Numbered from the stretch's first letter, positions 19,701 to 28,217 are shown. The stretch is DNA of 64,000 bases from Comamonadaceae bacterium (GCA_947447985.1 CANFLX010000004.1:52371-116370), one strand, 5' to 3'. Notes: a model not told the origin generated them from the letters alone. Program-made: numbers and translations.

Positions 19701-22700
19701 ACAACTGCGCAGATTTGAATCTGTCGATCAGCGGCGACCTGACCCTGGACAATGCCGACATCACGCTGGCTGCCACTGGCGACAATTCGCGGGTGTCTAT
19801 GTCTTTGGATGCGAGCAGCATCCATGGCTCGCTTCATGACGTGACCATCCGCGCAGACGGCGAGAGCACCCGTGCGAGTTGGTTCACTTCCTTGCCATCG
19901 TTGGACGTGACAGGCGACATCGTTGTCAGCGCAGCAGGCAACGATGCCAGGGCCAGCCTGGACCTCAACCGCTGGGACGATCTGACGCTGGGCTCACCCG
20001 AGCACGCCACCAACGTGGCCGTGGAAGCTGCCGGTGGTTCTTCGTATGCCCACGCACAGTTGCACAACGCCAGCGGAGTGGCGGATCACCTGTCGGTCAC
20101 AGCTTCCGGTTCCTGGTCATACGCTGCTTTGGAAGTTGACGCCAGCAACGATTTGACGGTCTCGGGTCTGCAAGTCACGGCCAGCGGCTATCAGAGCTAC
20201 GCCTCCCTCGACGTGTATGCCAACCATTTGATCTTGGACAATGCCGACATCACGGTGGCTGCGACCGCCCTTGCTGCCGCTGCGGACCTGAATCTCTATG
20301 CCAACAACATCGATGGCTCGGTGCACGACCTGACCATTCGTGCAGACGGCGCCTACACCAACGCCTCATGGGGTCAAAGCATCTATGAACTGGGCGTGAA
20401 CGGCGATATTTTGGTCACCGCAGGTGCAGGTTCCGCTGACGCAGGTCTGAGGCTGGACTCCGCTTCGTTGGACCTGGGCGTCGGCGCCCACGATACCAAC
20501 ATCACGGTGGAGGCCAATGCCATCCGCGCCCAAGCCAGTGCCGATTTGACGGGTGCACGCGGCACCGCAGGCCACGTGCTGGTCACTTCTTCTGGTTACT
20601 GCAGTGACGCAGAGCTTCGCGTTTATGCCGGCGATCACCTGACGGTAACTGGTGGTCTGGAACTTGTCGCCGCTGGCGATCACAGCTACGCCTCGATGCA
20701 GGTCATGAGCTCTGGCACCGTCACACTCGAGTGTGCGGACATCACCTTGGCCGCCATCGGCAACGTTTCCAGTACCAATCTGGACCTCTGGGTGAACAAC
20801 CTCGAAGGCTCTGCCCACAATGTCAGCATCCGTGCAGAGGGCAGCTATACCCACGCTTCGCTGGACTTCACTTTAGACCGCATCACCGGCAACGTGCTGA
20901 TCAGTGCTGGCAGCTACGATGCCAACGCTTGGTTGCAGACCCATCAGCCTGTGGAGTTGGGAACTGCCCAACACGCCACCGATTTGACGGTGAACGCCTA
21001 TGGTGGCGCTTACGCCCGAGCTAACTTGTCAATTGATTCTGCGTATGGCAGCGTCGGAAGTATTGATGTCCACGCGTATGGATCCAGGACCTCGGCAGAC
21101 CTGCTTCTCAGTGTGAGCTGGGGCGATTCGCTGACTGTTCAGGGCGTCAAAGTTGCAGCTGGCAGCTACGATTCCCACGCCCAGGCACGCGTGTTCAACG
21201 TCAATTTGGACCACGCGGATATCAATGTCACGGCCGAGGGAGACTATTCGAGCGCTTCCCTGACGGCGGACATCAGTACCGGTACTGCCAGCGGCATTAC
21301 CGTGACAGCTTCCGGCACGTGTTCCGATGCCTACCTCAGCGCTTACGGTTTTAGCGTCACGATGGAAGGAAGCGATGGCATCACCGTGTTGGCCAGCGGA
21401 GACAGAGCTAACGCGCAGCTCCAGTTCACGAACTTGAACACCACCAACCAAGACATCCGAGTCGACGCCAATGGCGAAGACTCCCGTGCAAGCCTGGACA
21501 TTAACTTTATCCAAGGCAATGTGCACACCGTGCATGTGCAGGCTAACGCCAGTTCCGATGCCCATGCAATCCTTGGTATTTCCGGTGACATCACGGGCGG
21601 TATTGAGGTGCTGGCGACCCACAAGAGCGCCGACGCGTCTGCGCGTATTTGGCTGGACGGCACCGTTACGGGCAACATTGAGGTGTACGCCTCCACGTCG
21701 ACCAACTCGTGGTGGAAATTCCGTGAAGTGGCCGATCTGCACTTGTCGGGCGACGTGCATCTGAGTGGCACCGATATCCTGGTGCACGCCACGGGTGACA
21801 ATGCTTATGCCCATGCAAGCCTTGATTTGCTCAGCAGCACCGTGCACAGCATCAATGTCAACACGGGCCCCGTGGGTAACTACCGCGGCGCTTCGTATGA
21901 CAGCGAGTACAGCCGTGCGTCCTTGGACATCAATACGTTCTTCATGAGCACGTTGACCGTCCAGCAAGACATCACGGTCAATGCCTCGAGCTGGTGCAGC
22001 GATGCCAGCTTCAGTGCCAACAATGTGGTAATGCAAGCGGGCAACCTCGACTTCCATGCTGACGGAATTTACGGTGAAGACCGTTCCTACATCGACGGCT
22101 TGGCGGGCCAAGTGGGCCAAATCCACGTGAGTGCAGCGGGCGCGTCGTCCGACACCATCGTTCGGTTGGATCAGGTGTCTGCACAGGTGCACGATATCTT
22201 GGTGGAAGCCTCGGGCTACGAATCGCGGGCCTCTTTGGATATCTACGCAGATGGCGGCATCTTGTCAGTCACAGGCGATGTCACGGTCAACGCATCGCAT
22301 TGGTACGCTTCTGCCGACTTGCATATCTCTGGTTTGGACATGGCGGGTGGTGACATCAGCGTGTTGGCCAACGGCAACAATGGCGAAGACCATGTGCGTA
22401 TCGACGTGCTCTCTGGCGATGTCGGAACGCTGAGCGTTCGCGCCAGTGGTGATGCAAGTTACGCCATCGCCCGCCTTGACCAAGTGACCGCCAATATCGG
22501 CGCGATCGAAGTTCTGGCACAGGGTTACAACTCAAACGCATCCTTGGACATGGTCTTTGACGGCACTTATGCCGGTGACCTGACGGTGACAGCGGTATCC
22601 AGTGACTCCTGGGCCAACCTCGATATGCGTGTGGCGGTGAATCCGGAACGCGAATGGCAGTACTACAACATGCCTTCGTTCACGGTAGGCCAAGTGGTTG

Positions 22701-25700
22701 AGTTCCACATTGGTGCCACCACCTTGAGCTACGTGGTGCAGGCCGGTGACTGGTACTGGGACGTCATCGACGGCCTGCAAAATGACCCTGACTATGCAAG
22801 CAGCGGGGTGTCGTTTGGAGCCTTTAACAACAACCAGATCTATGTGTCTTGGAACGAACCGGGCAATCAGGCTACCAGCTCGCTGACCGTTGATGGAACA
22901 GCGCAGACTCCGTTCACGGAATCTGACGGCTCTCTCGGCTCTGGTGGTATCACTCTGGACGGTACCCATGTCAATGTCACGGCCCAAGGGGACGGGTCGG
23001 ATGCCCGCTTGAATATCAGCAACGTGCACGGTTCTGTCTCTGGCATTCACCTGAATGCCCAAGGCCAAAACGCCGATGCCCGCTTGTCTATGGACACCCA
23101 CGGCACATTGACGGTTGCCGGTGACATGGTTGCAGAAGCTGCTCGCGGCTATAGCTCTGTTTACTTGTCGATGGATGCGGACATCACCCTCCAGGGCGAC
23201 CTGACGGCCACGGCCACAGACCAAAACGGCCAAGGCTATGTCCACATTGGTGCCATCGGTACCTCGTCGGCCAGCTTGGTGTTTGATGCCGAAGGTGGCA
23301 GTGCGATTCTGTCCAACGCCAGCGGTGCTTACGCTTGGTCCAGTGTCGACGTTCACAACGTGGAAGGTTTGGTCACCACCGTCACGGCCACGGCCAGCGG
23401 CGAAGGTGCGACTGCCAACGCGCGGATTTTTGCCCACAACGATGCGTTGACCATCAGCGATGCCATTACGGCGACTGCCTCTGGTCGCAACGCATCGGTC
23501 AATGTGAGCATGGACACACAGCGGGCCCAGAACGAATCGCAGACCTTCAACCTCCGCCCTCTGGTGGACAGTTACGTTGCCGTACTGGCAGCCGCGTTGG
23601 ATCCGACAAGCAACACTTACTGGGACAACCTCGATTCAGCAGCGGGCGCACAATACCGCCCCACCCTGACCTTGACGGTGGGTGGTCATGTGCTGTCGTA
23701 CACGTTTGACGCAGAGCAGATGCTGACGATGCGCAGCGATACCTATCTCCCCTACAGCCACTTCGGCAACTTGATGCGCGGTTTGGACTCAGCCTTCGAC
23801 AGTTTCGGCAAGCAACTCGAGGCGCTTCATGAGCAAGACCCCACGGTGCCTTTGTTGGGCGACTTCTATCACAGCACCCCGCACGACGCAAGTTATGTGC
23901 AGGCATCCGCGACTTACTGGATGCCGACCACCGTTGAATTCTTCTGGCCGGCGGCTTTGGGTGCGCAACCCGATGTTGCGGTCAGCTACAACACGGGCGC
24001 GGGCGACACCGCCTTGGACCTGATCCCCACATCTAGTCTGGCAGGCGTGTCTCCCTACGGTATCTTGCTGGACGGCGTCGATCTGACTGCGACCGCCTCG
24101 GGTGACTATGCCGACGCGCACATGGCGCTGAATGGCACGCATGGCACGATTGGCAACATTGCCGCAACGGCTTCGGGTTACAACAGCACTGCCTCGGTCG
24201 ATTTGACAGGCTGGAGTGACTACGTCAACCACGCAGGTTTCTTTGGAACGGTGACTGGCGACATCTCGGCTACCGCCACCTCCAACGGTGCAGTGGCTGA
24301 CGTGCGCATTGGATACATCTCTAGCGATGTAATCGGCGGCTTGGAACCCATCTCTCTGGACGGCGTCAACTTGGCAGCCTCAGCCAACGACAGCAATTCT
24401 CGCGCTTCGATGGACATCGGCGACTCCATCGGTTCGGTGACTGGTATCCAGGTGTCGTCTGTAGGGGATGGCGCTGGCGCTGGCGTGAGTTTGCGTTTCA
24501 ACGGCGAGTTGCAGGGCAATATCAACGTCCTTGCAGCGGGCAATAGCTCCGACGCTATGGCTCGCATCCACGCACGGGGTGCGTCTGCCGACACCAGCGA
24601 TGGTGTGCCTGTCGACGGTATCCATGTCACTGGCGCCGATATCACGGTGCAGGCCGATGGATGGTATTCACAGTCCTATTTCGACGCCCGTGACCTGTAC
24701 GGCTCCTTGGGTGCCATCACCGTCAATGCGTCTGGAACGTCGGCCGACGCCATGGCCAATATGTCCTTCTCGGGCAGTCTGACCCAGGACATCCATGTTT
24801 TGGCTGGCGGTATGGAGCGCTCTTATGGCGACGTCAGCGACTGGCAATACAACGGCAGCTCTGCGGACCTGACCTTGTCTGCGGGCTACCGCAGGGTTGA
24901 AGCCTTTGCCGCCTCGGATCTATACAGCCGTTCCACCCTGGTCCTAGATACCGATGGTATTCGTGGCACCTCAGACACTGCGGAAGGTGAAGTCATCACT
25001 TTGCATGTGGGCGGTTTGGATTTGTCCGTCACGATGGCCAGCATGAATTCGGGAACCGATGCCTATGCAGAAGCGCTGTTCAATGCCTTGAACGACCAGT
25101 TGGCTCTGGTGCCGAACCCAGGCTTCCATTTGTCTCTCGAATATCGGCCTTTCAGTAGCAGCGATCCGGAATCAGTCCTGTACGTGGTGTACGACGACCA
25201 GGGCCACCCTGCGCCATCCAGCATCACTTCGAGCTTTTGGGCTGACGGAATCGACCCCACCCGAACATGGGAAGCACGCGAGGGCTCGACCCTGGCGGTT
25301 GATGGCATCAATGTGGACGTGGTGGCGACCGGTGCGGGTTCTGAAGCCCACACCAACCTCGACTACCTCGATGGCACCATCGACACGCTGACGGTGAGCG
25401 CTACTGCGGTTCAGAGCGATGCGAATGCTGAACTCCGCTTTGAATCGGGGCGTGCAGACCATCTGCTGCTCAATGCCACGCAGCAGTCGGGCTATGCCCA
25501 TGCGGCTGTGGAACAAACCGTCCAGGGTGGTGATGTGTTCGTGACCGGTGACGGCCATGTGGAACTGACCTATACCCAGAAGACCGCGTCCACCATTGAC
25601 TTGTCAGGTCTGCACACCGGCAATGATCCGTGGGGCGTGTTCGACCTGAACCTCAGCATGGCCGACGCCGATCTCACTGACGCCGACGCCAGCACCTTGA

Positions 25701-28132
25701 TCGCCAATATGGTGACCATCGACGGCTTCGATGTGAGCCGTGACTCGATCAACCTCGACCCCTTGACCACCTCCTACCGTGTCCAGACACAGAACGGCTG
25801 GCACACCGAGGGCGCTGACCAATACAGCTACACGTATTCCCAGGCAGGGGTGGACTACGCCACTGTCGAGGACTACATTGCGGCTGCGAAAGCTGCTCTG
25901 GAATTCAACGGCGGTGTTACCGATGTCAATTACTTCTTCGGTACCGTGGCGGGCGAAGACGGCTACCTGGCCTACGACGCTGACGGCTCTGGTATCACTG
26001 GCGTGGTCAAGCTCGCGGGTGTGACCAGCTTCAACGAATTGGCCGTGGCTGACCGTTACAGCACCTCTTACATTTACAGCGGAGGCAGCGACTACGACAC
26101 TTCGACACCCGTTGCGTTCACTGATACCTTTGCGGGTACGCAAGCCATTGACCAGTTGTCCATGTCCACGTACACGCACTCCTACAATTTGAGCGGCCTG
26201 CAGGTGGCTGAAACCGACGTCGATGCAACGCTGATTTTCGAGCATGCGCGTGTGCAAGACATTTATCTGGCCACCACCAACGCAGCCGAATGGGACGTGT
26301 ACCACCAAGGAACCGATAGCCGTGCCAGGTACCACCTGACCATGATCGGTTCTGCCGACATCTATGGCAACAATTCCGGCTTGCAGGGTGATACGTTGTT
26401 CATGCGCCAGAGCGACATCCAAATCGAAGGCTTTGGCTACACCGATGTGCGCTTCGATCTCTCCGGCGCCAGCGGCGACATCAGCTCGCTGCGGGTCACC
26501 GCTCAGTCGGGTGACGTCGGTAATAAGAATTGGCCCTGGGCCTATAACGGATCGATGGATGTGCATGTGTCCCATTCGACACTCACGATCAACGATATTG
26601 CTCTGCGGTCTAACCAAGAGCACTCCCGCATCGAGGCTCACTTCTGGAGCAATGACCTGACGCTGAACGATAGCAACATTGTGTTGGCTTCGGGCCGCAA
26701 CGAGCATGGCAACAGCACGGTGAACAGCAACGACTGGAGCAATTCGCACGTGACACTGACCATCGGTGCGGCGGTAGGAACCATCGACTCGATCCGCGTG
26801 GGTGCGTACGACCGTGGCTCGTGGGTGAGTGCAGACATCGCCAACTTTGATGGCACGATCTCTGGGCAAATTGTGGTGGAGGCACTCTGGAACAACCACG
26901 CCTCGCTCGACATCCACAGCGACATACCAGGAACCACCTACCTGGACTACAGCAGCGTTTACGTGAATGCCGAAAGTGGAGGTTGCAGTGACTTGAATAT
27001 TGAGAGTGCGACAGGCCAAATTGGTAGTTTGGACATTAACGCGTGGGACTACGGACACGCCCAGGCCATCGTCACGCTCGACGGTTCTGTGGAAGGTTTG
27101 GATGTCACTGCCCATTGGGGCTCACACGCGGAGGCCAATGTGACGCTCTCGGGGTCGGTGGCTCACATGAATATCCGTTCCTGGGACGGAAGTTCCTCAG
27201 ACGCCCATGTCATGCTGAACGGTTCCGTGAACTGGATGAACGTTTTTGCAGGCGACGGCTCACAAACCCGCGCGAATGTCAACGTCGGCACTTTTGTGAA
27301 CGACATGCACATCGGTGCTTGGGGTAGCGGGAACGCAGACGCAACGATCACGACCCACGGTACCGTGGACCGCATGAGTATCGATGCAAGCAATGGCGGG
27401 TACACCCATGCGGGCATCATTATTCTGGGCGGCTCAGTGAATGACTTGCACGTCAGCGCGTGGGACGGATCTAATGTGGACGCCAGCCTGAACATGGGTG
27501 GTGGAACCATGGGTACGACGTACATCCATATGGGTGACAGCGCCAATGTGGCGCTTGAGATCAACCAAGGCAACGACATCCATGTCGGTGATGTGTATGT
27601 GTCTGGCAGTTCCTGGGACTCCATGAACCAGTACTACCGGGACGGTGATCTTGAACTGATCTACCTGAACGGTGGATCGGCTGCCAATGTCTACCTGGGC
27701 TATGCGAATGCGTGGGAGTACAGCCACCGCGCAGACGACGGTCAGCACGACAGCCATAGCTTCCAATCCGTGAATATCGAGTTGGACTTCTATGACCTGA
27801 ACTTGGACAGCGTTTCCGACAGCGCAACCTTGCTCAGCAACATGATGAAGGTCTATGGCTTTGATGGTGCGCATGGTGACAGCATCAGCTTCGGTGGCGT
27901 CGCGACCGACAATTTGGATGTCATCTCGGGTGCCTCTGCCAACTTCCAGGCGTTCCTGGCGACAGCGGATGGCCTGTTGGACAGCGATACCAGCTATGTC
28001 TTCGGCACAGTGGGTGGCAACGGCTACCTGGCCTACGACGGTGACGGTACGGGCATCACGGGTGTGGTCGAACTGGTAGGTATGACCAACATCACCAACC
28101 TGAACGACTACATCAAGGCTGTGGGCATCTAA
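13793..28132 (+). CDS. Giant repetitive beta-solenoid adhesin, putative type I secretion substrate (about 4779 aa)
   Basis: One open frame of 14.3 kb. ATG 13793 with GGAG seven bases upstream is chosen over GTG 13751. The order is: basic N-terminus (MASKKIIKKISKN); acidic linker; hydrophobic stretch SIFAAIASVAVLGLAAGGG near residue 125-140; a calcium-type DSDGDGKWLDVNGDG segment near 168-182; a helical region to about residue 410; then nested repeats. Two tail domains close the repeats, one internal (25653-26050) and one terminal (27780-28132). No classical signal peptide and no RTX nonapeptides are seen. Sequence is rich in Ser, Asp, Ala, Gly and Tyr and poor in Lys/Arg. The type I operon upstream is the likely exporter. 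Function as an adhesin or surface layer is inferred from size, repeats and context. Confidence 0.85.
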   Translation: MASKKIIKKISKNTHNEAAVLTHLPAELADAAPEAHHQAAKAEQPAAAQDAVVAGISNESVNEVSDQVAAADTSVALADVLGSDHGGQSLLVAAAAEGEAPKAEEDDDRKGVLWAASASDGSIFAAIASVAVLGLAAGGGSGSGPSKSVIKDGFALDGAVEGAVVFRDSDGDGKWLDVNGDGIWQSGDEYVTTTDSDGYFSGLGGEGEIVTRSLEGLVSKAAGSDIVYSLSDIHHHQITDSKGVVIDHAANDSGAAFTGVFVSPGVALATVTTGNTEKQTVYITGVSTLVSLVLTERGFEKPTEAQVIQAANDVASILQSNYGGTVGSKADAIDFFQSDLNQTISAFMAVVAGKAESEGLTGVDLQAAIVQGMTTLAQVVDLSGGNQDGAHDADNTYSPTLKLDLTDHTHLYDVFPDLNPYVAQAMASMIAAAAALNQGDGHGGSARPVIFQASTGSGDVLDRTVTNNGPLGDIAVLAVGGGSTSSLDVTAATDPSVMLANSNIMVNAIGNSSDASLNLPNAAGSLGGITVQTTGNHTLGTATINFSGDVNGDISVLAGGNSSAATLGLSSDVGAVNLVNSNILVQASGLSAEATLNLANATGAIGSIIVQSQTSGDNAHATISFSGDVNGDINVLAQGDSSNAGLALGSDGGAVNLVNSNILVQASGLGAYAGLGLTNATGAVGGITVQTQSADTNANATISFSGDVNGDINVLADGDYSMANLSLYDAGASTHLVDSNILVETSGRSADAGLSLAATGSVGNVTVQTLGSGDLSLAYVLLNGDVTGDVNVLADGDASTAGLLLGEDGGALHLTDSNILVRASGSSADAILVLHSGTGAAGDITVETVGSAEKAHAEIMFNGDVNGDITVSAQSNYSSADLQLGSDGGAVNLVDSNILVQASGLGAIASLDLTSATGAAGDITVQTLSSGDTARANILLNGDVNGNINVLAQGYNSSADLTLSSGVSADAGAVNLMGSNITVNASGQWASASLDLTHATGTVGDITVKTTVVSNDSGYGSYAYANIDLAGTVDGNIHVFSQADNSYADAEIRIEAPGTLNGNILVHSYSADSTAKADIQITGEYNGEYVVLADVNSTAMLTLRGSTDATLDLGNRNLDLEAVNNSSDIRLALVNTTVTADGNVVAGTQAVGASSTVTLQNSNVTLTSGDVNALARANSSDATVNLDHTQLNGLNTVNVEASGYDSAAYVNISGSIDVGQGIRIVASGDNSYGEISAYGVSGNLGDGLARASGSCSDARLYVSGDADLGALTVEAVGYNSYAYADINTAGSVQSVSAEAAGTNSYARASISAGEVGDITLEASGLSADAYVDVSTSMLHDSNITVTTSSSDTSASVGVIAGGSVGHAVESGYYFQSQAGGITVQTLGSADHSYAHASVDLNGTIAGDVVVRANGNSSDAQMGLNAYYSTDAVVTFDGSQIEVEASGYSASAYANIGNAAGTLHNLHVVASGSSSDARATISGSIDVTEGIQVVAAGDGSYGEINAYVSGSLGEALSNATGEYATSRLYVNGSVDLTGLTVTSSSYDAHAEAHVQTDGSVGHVFVDAYNESAYASADVMAGEVGDITVQSGGLGSHAAASVLAMSLNDSNITVTTYGAGSQASAEVWAGGTVGHAVQLADVDHHQSLSGGVTVQTLGGADHSSALARLELDGTINGDIVVRADAAFSSAEAQINTYYGENTLVNFDGSSIEVTALGENSWANAHIQHATGTIDSIAVVGASGSADARISFSGSADIGSVLVRSLGFSSDAIAGIETSGQVGDIKVDAYGWTNGYYGLVNASASVTAGQLTDSNITVTAGGMGVRASADVTGYTGTIGHTVSSADHYQSLAGGITVQTLNGADYGSARASVDINGTIHGDIVVRADGAGSRAQLGVNAYYMSSADATFAGSDVNVVAAGADSWVEANIQNAGGSFDHLSSTASGYGSSARLSVHGNGDLTVSGLQVTASNTYNCADLNLSISGDLTLDNADITLAATGDNSRVSMSLDASSIHGSLHDVTIRADGESTRASWFTSLPSLDVTGDIVVSAAGNDARASLDLNRWDDLTLGSPEHATNVAVEAAGGSSYAHAQLHNASGVADHLSVTASGSWSYAALEVDASNDLTVSGLQVTASGYQSYASLDVYANHLILDNADITVAATALAAAADLNLYANNIDGSVHDLTIRADGAYTNASWGQSIYELGVNGDILVTAGAGSADAGLRLDSASLDLGVGAHDTNITVEANAIRAQASADLTGARGTAGHVLVTSSGYCSDAELRVYAGDHLTVTGGLELVAAGDHSYASMQVMSSGTVTLECADITLAAIGNVSSTNLDLWVNNLEGSAHNVSIRAEGSYTHASLDFTLDRITGNVLISAGSYDANAWLQTHQPVELGTAQHATDLTVNAYGGAYARANLSIDSAYGSVGSIDVHAYGSRTSADLLLSVSWGDSLTVQGVKVAAGSYDSHAQARVFNVNLDHADINVTAEGDYSSASLTADISTGTASGITVTASGTCSDAYLSAYGFSVTMEGSDGITVLASGDRANAQLQFTNLNTTNQDIRVDANGEDSRASLDINFIQGNVHTVHVQANASSDAHAILGISGDITGGIEVLATHKSADASARIWLDGTVTGNIEVYASTSTNSWWKFREVADLHLSGDVHLSGTDILVHATGDNAYAHASLDLLSSTVHSINVNTGPVGNYRGASYDSEYSRASLDINTFFMSTLTVQQDITVNASSWCSDASFSANNVVMQAGNLDFHADGIYGEDRSYIDGLAGQVGQIHVSAAGASSDTIVRLDQVSAQVHDILVEASGYESRASLDIYADGGILSVTGDVTVNASHWYASADLHISGLDMAGGDISVLANGNNGEDHVRIDVLSGDVGTLSVRASGDASYAIARLDQVTANIGAIEVLAQGYNSNASLDMVFDGTYAGDLTVTAVSSDSWANLDMRVAVNPEREWQYYNMPSFTVGQVVEFHIGATTLSYVVQAGDWYWDVIDGLQNDPDYASSGVSFGAFNNNQIYVSWNEPGNQATSSLTVDGTAQTPFTESDGSLGSGGITLDGTHVNVTAQGDGSDARLNISNVHGSVSGIHLNAQGQNADARLSMDTHGTLTVAGDMVAEAARGYSSVYLSMDADITLQGDLTATATDQNGQGYVHIGAIGTSSASLVFDAEGGSAILSNASGAYAWSSVDVHNVEGLVTTVTATASGEGATANARIFAHNDALTISDAITATASGRNASVNVSMDTQRAQNESQTFNLRPLVDSYVAVLAAALDPTSNTYWDNLDSAAGAQYRPTLTLTVGGHVLSYTFDAEQMLTMRSDTYLPYSHFGNLMRGLDSAFDSFGKQLEALHEQDPTVPLLGDFYHSTPHDASYVQASATYWMPTTVEFFWPAALGAQPDVAVSYNTGAGDTALDLIPTSSLAGVSPYGILLDGVDLTATASGDYADAHMALNGTHGTIGNIAATASGYNSTASVDLTGWSDYVNHAGFFGTVTGDISATATSNGAVADVRIGYISSDVIGGLEPISLDGVNLAASANDSNSRASMDIGDSIGSVTGIQVSSVGDGAGAGVSLRFNGELQGNINVLAAGNSSDAMARIHARGASADTSDGVPVDGIHVTGADITVQADGWYSQSYFDARDLYGSLGAITVNASGTSADAMANMSFSGSLTQDIHVLAGGMERSYGDVSDWQYNGSSADLTLSAGYRRVEAFAASDLYSRSTLVLDTDGIRGTSDTAEGEVITLHVGGLDLSVTMASMNSGTDAYAEALFNALNDQLALVPNPGFHLSLEYRPFSSSDPESVLYVVYDDQGHPAPSSITSSFWADGIDPTRTWEAREGSTLAVDGINVDVVATGAGSEAHTNLDYLDGTIDTLTVSATAVQSDANAELRFESGRADHLLLNATQQSGYAHAAVEQTVQGGDVFVTGDGHVELTYTQKTASTIDLSGLHTGNDPWGVFDLNLSMADADLTDADASTLIANMVTIDGFDVSRDSINLDPLTTSYRVQTQNGWHTEGADQYSYTYSQAGVDYATVEDYIAAAKAALEFNGGVTDVNYFFGTVAGEDGYLAYDADGSGITGVVKLAGVTSFNELAVADRYSTSYIYSGGSDYDTSTPVAFTDTFAGTQAIDQLSMSTYTHSYNLSGLQVAETDVDATLIFEHARVQDIYLATTNAAEWDVYHQGTDSRARYHLTMIGSADIYGNNSGLQGDTLFMRQSDIQIEGFGYTDVRFDLSGASGDISSLRVTAQSGDVGNKNWPWAYNGSMDVHVSHSTLTINDIALRSNQEHSRIEAHFWSNDLTLNDSNIVLASGRNEHGNSTVNSNDWSNSHVTLTIGAAVGTIDSIRVGAYDRGSWVSADIANFDGTISGQIVVEALWNNHASLDIHSDIPGTTYLDYSSVYVNAESGGCSDLNIESATGQIGSLDINAWDYGHAQAIVTLDGSVEGLDVTAHWGSHAEANVTLSGSVAHMNIRSWDGSSSDAHVMLNGSVNWMNVFAGDGSQTRANVNVGTFVNDMHIGAWGSGNADATITTHGTVDRMSIDASNGGYTHAGIIILGGSVNDLHVSAWDGSNVDASLNMGGGTMGTTYIHMGDSANVALEINQGNDIHVGDVYVSGSSWDSMNQYYRDGDLELIYLNGGSAANVYLGYANAWEYSHRADDGQHDSHSFQSVNIELDFYDLNLDSVSDSATLLSNMMKVYGFDGAHGDSISFGGVATDNLDVISGASANFQAFLATADGLLDSDTSYVFGTVGGNGYLAYDGDGTGITGVVELVGMTNITNLNDYIKAVGI
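15281..16968 (+). repeat. Seven tandem in-frame repeats of about 79 codons in the adhesin
   Basis: Copies begin at 15281, 15518, 15755, 15992, 16226, 16463 and 16712, i.e. spacing 237, 237, 237, 234, 237 and 249 bases. Each starts near SNILVQASG, passes through GGITVQT and ends at NGDINVLA plus a short acidic loop. Each is itself three coils of about 26 residues. The near-constant spacing and high DNA similarity point to recent tandem duplication. Confidence 0.9.
17381..19620 (+). repeat. Three long repeats of about 269 codons in the adhesin (third one shortened)
   Basis: The marker GGITVQTLGSADHS and its variants occur at 17927, 18734 and 19340. The first interval is 807 bases (269 codons), the second 606 (202 codons). 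The missing 67 codons in the last copy correspond to the segment with GSYGEINAYVSG and SRLYVNG. The copies also share DSNITVTT, GHAV and GTINGDIVVRA. Confidence 0.85.
19600..21060 (+). repeat. Three repeats of about 163 codons in the adhesin
   Basis: The markers HDVTIRADGESTRASW, HDLTIRADGAYTNASW and HNVSIRAEGSYTHASL have their third codon at 19841, 20330 and 20822, spacing 489 and 492 bases. Shared parts are LTVSGLQVTAS, LDNADITLAAT and a GDI or NVLISAG strand. Confidence 0.85.
21968..22585 (+). repeat. Two repeats of 103 codons in the adhesin
   Basis: DITVNASSWCSDASF (codon at 21968) and DVTVNASHWYASADL (22277) start two copies 309 bases apart. Both continue with YGEDRSYIDGL or NGEDHVRIDVL and RLDQVSAQV or RLDQVTANI. 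Confidence 0.85.
27029..27517 (+). repeat. Exact 23-residue elementary coils near the adhesin C-terminus
   Basis: Coils start at 27029, 27098, 27167, 27236, 27305, 27374 and 27446: five intervals of exactly 69 bases and one of 72. The pattern is a hydrophobic residue, x, I/V, x, A or S, then G, a run such as AxAxVxLxGSV and a turn. Two short strands per 23 residues fit one turn of a beta-solenoid, and the same pattern is seen less regularly through the rest of the protein. Confidence 0.85.
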
Positions 28133-28217
28133 GCGGCTCGGTGAACCAACTCCGTGCTAACCATGCACAGGGTTGGTTTGTGTCACCGGTCCGGCGCAAG
28201 CCGGGTTCGATCACGAT

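Noticed and set aside
20366..27115. Long reverse-strand frames within the giant adhesin (e.g. 21029-22192, 25604-27115)
   Set aside because: The forward gene has domain, repeat and start evidence; the reverse frames only reflect its GC-rich repeated codons.
15281..27517. Regularly spaced repeats as a CRISPR array
   Set aside because: The repeats are in frame with one long coding sequence, vary at third positions and differ in period (69, 237, 309, 489, 807 bases), and no cas gene is near.
13793..28132. RTX toxin/adhesin assignment by GGxGxD nonapeptides
   Set aside because: I saw no tandem GGxGxDxxx repeats; only one short DxDGDG-type segment near the N-terminus. The type I link rests on context and the tail domain.
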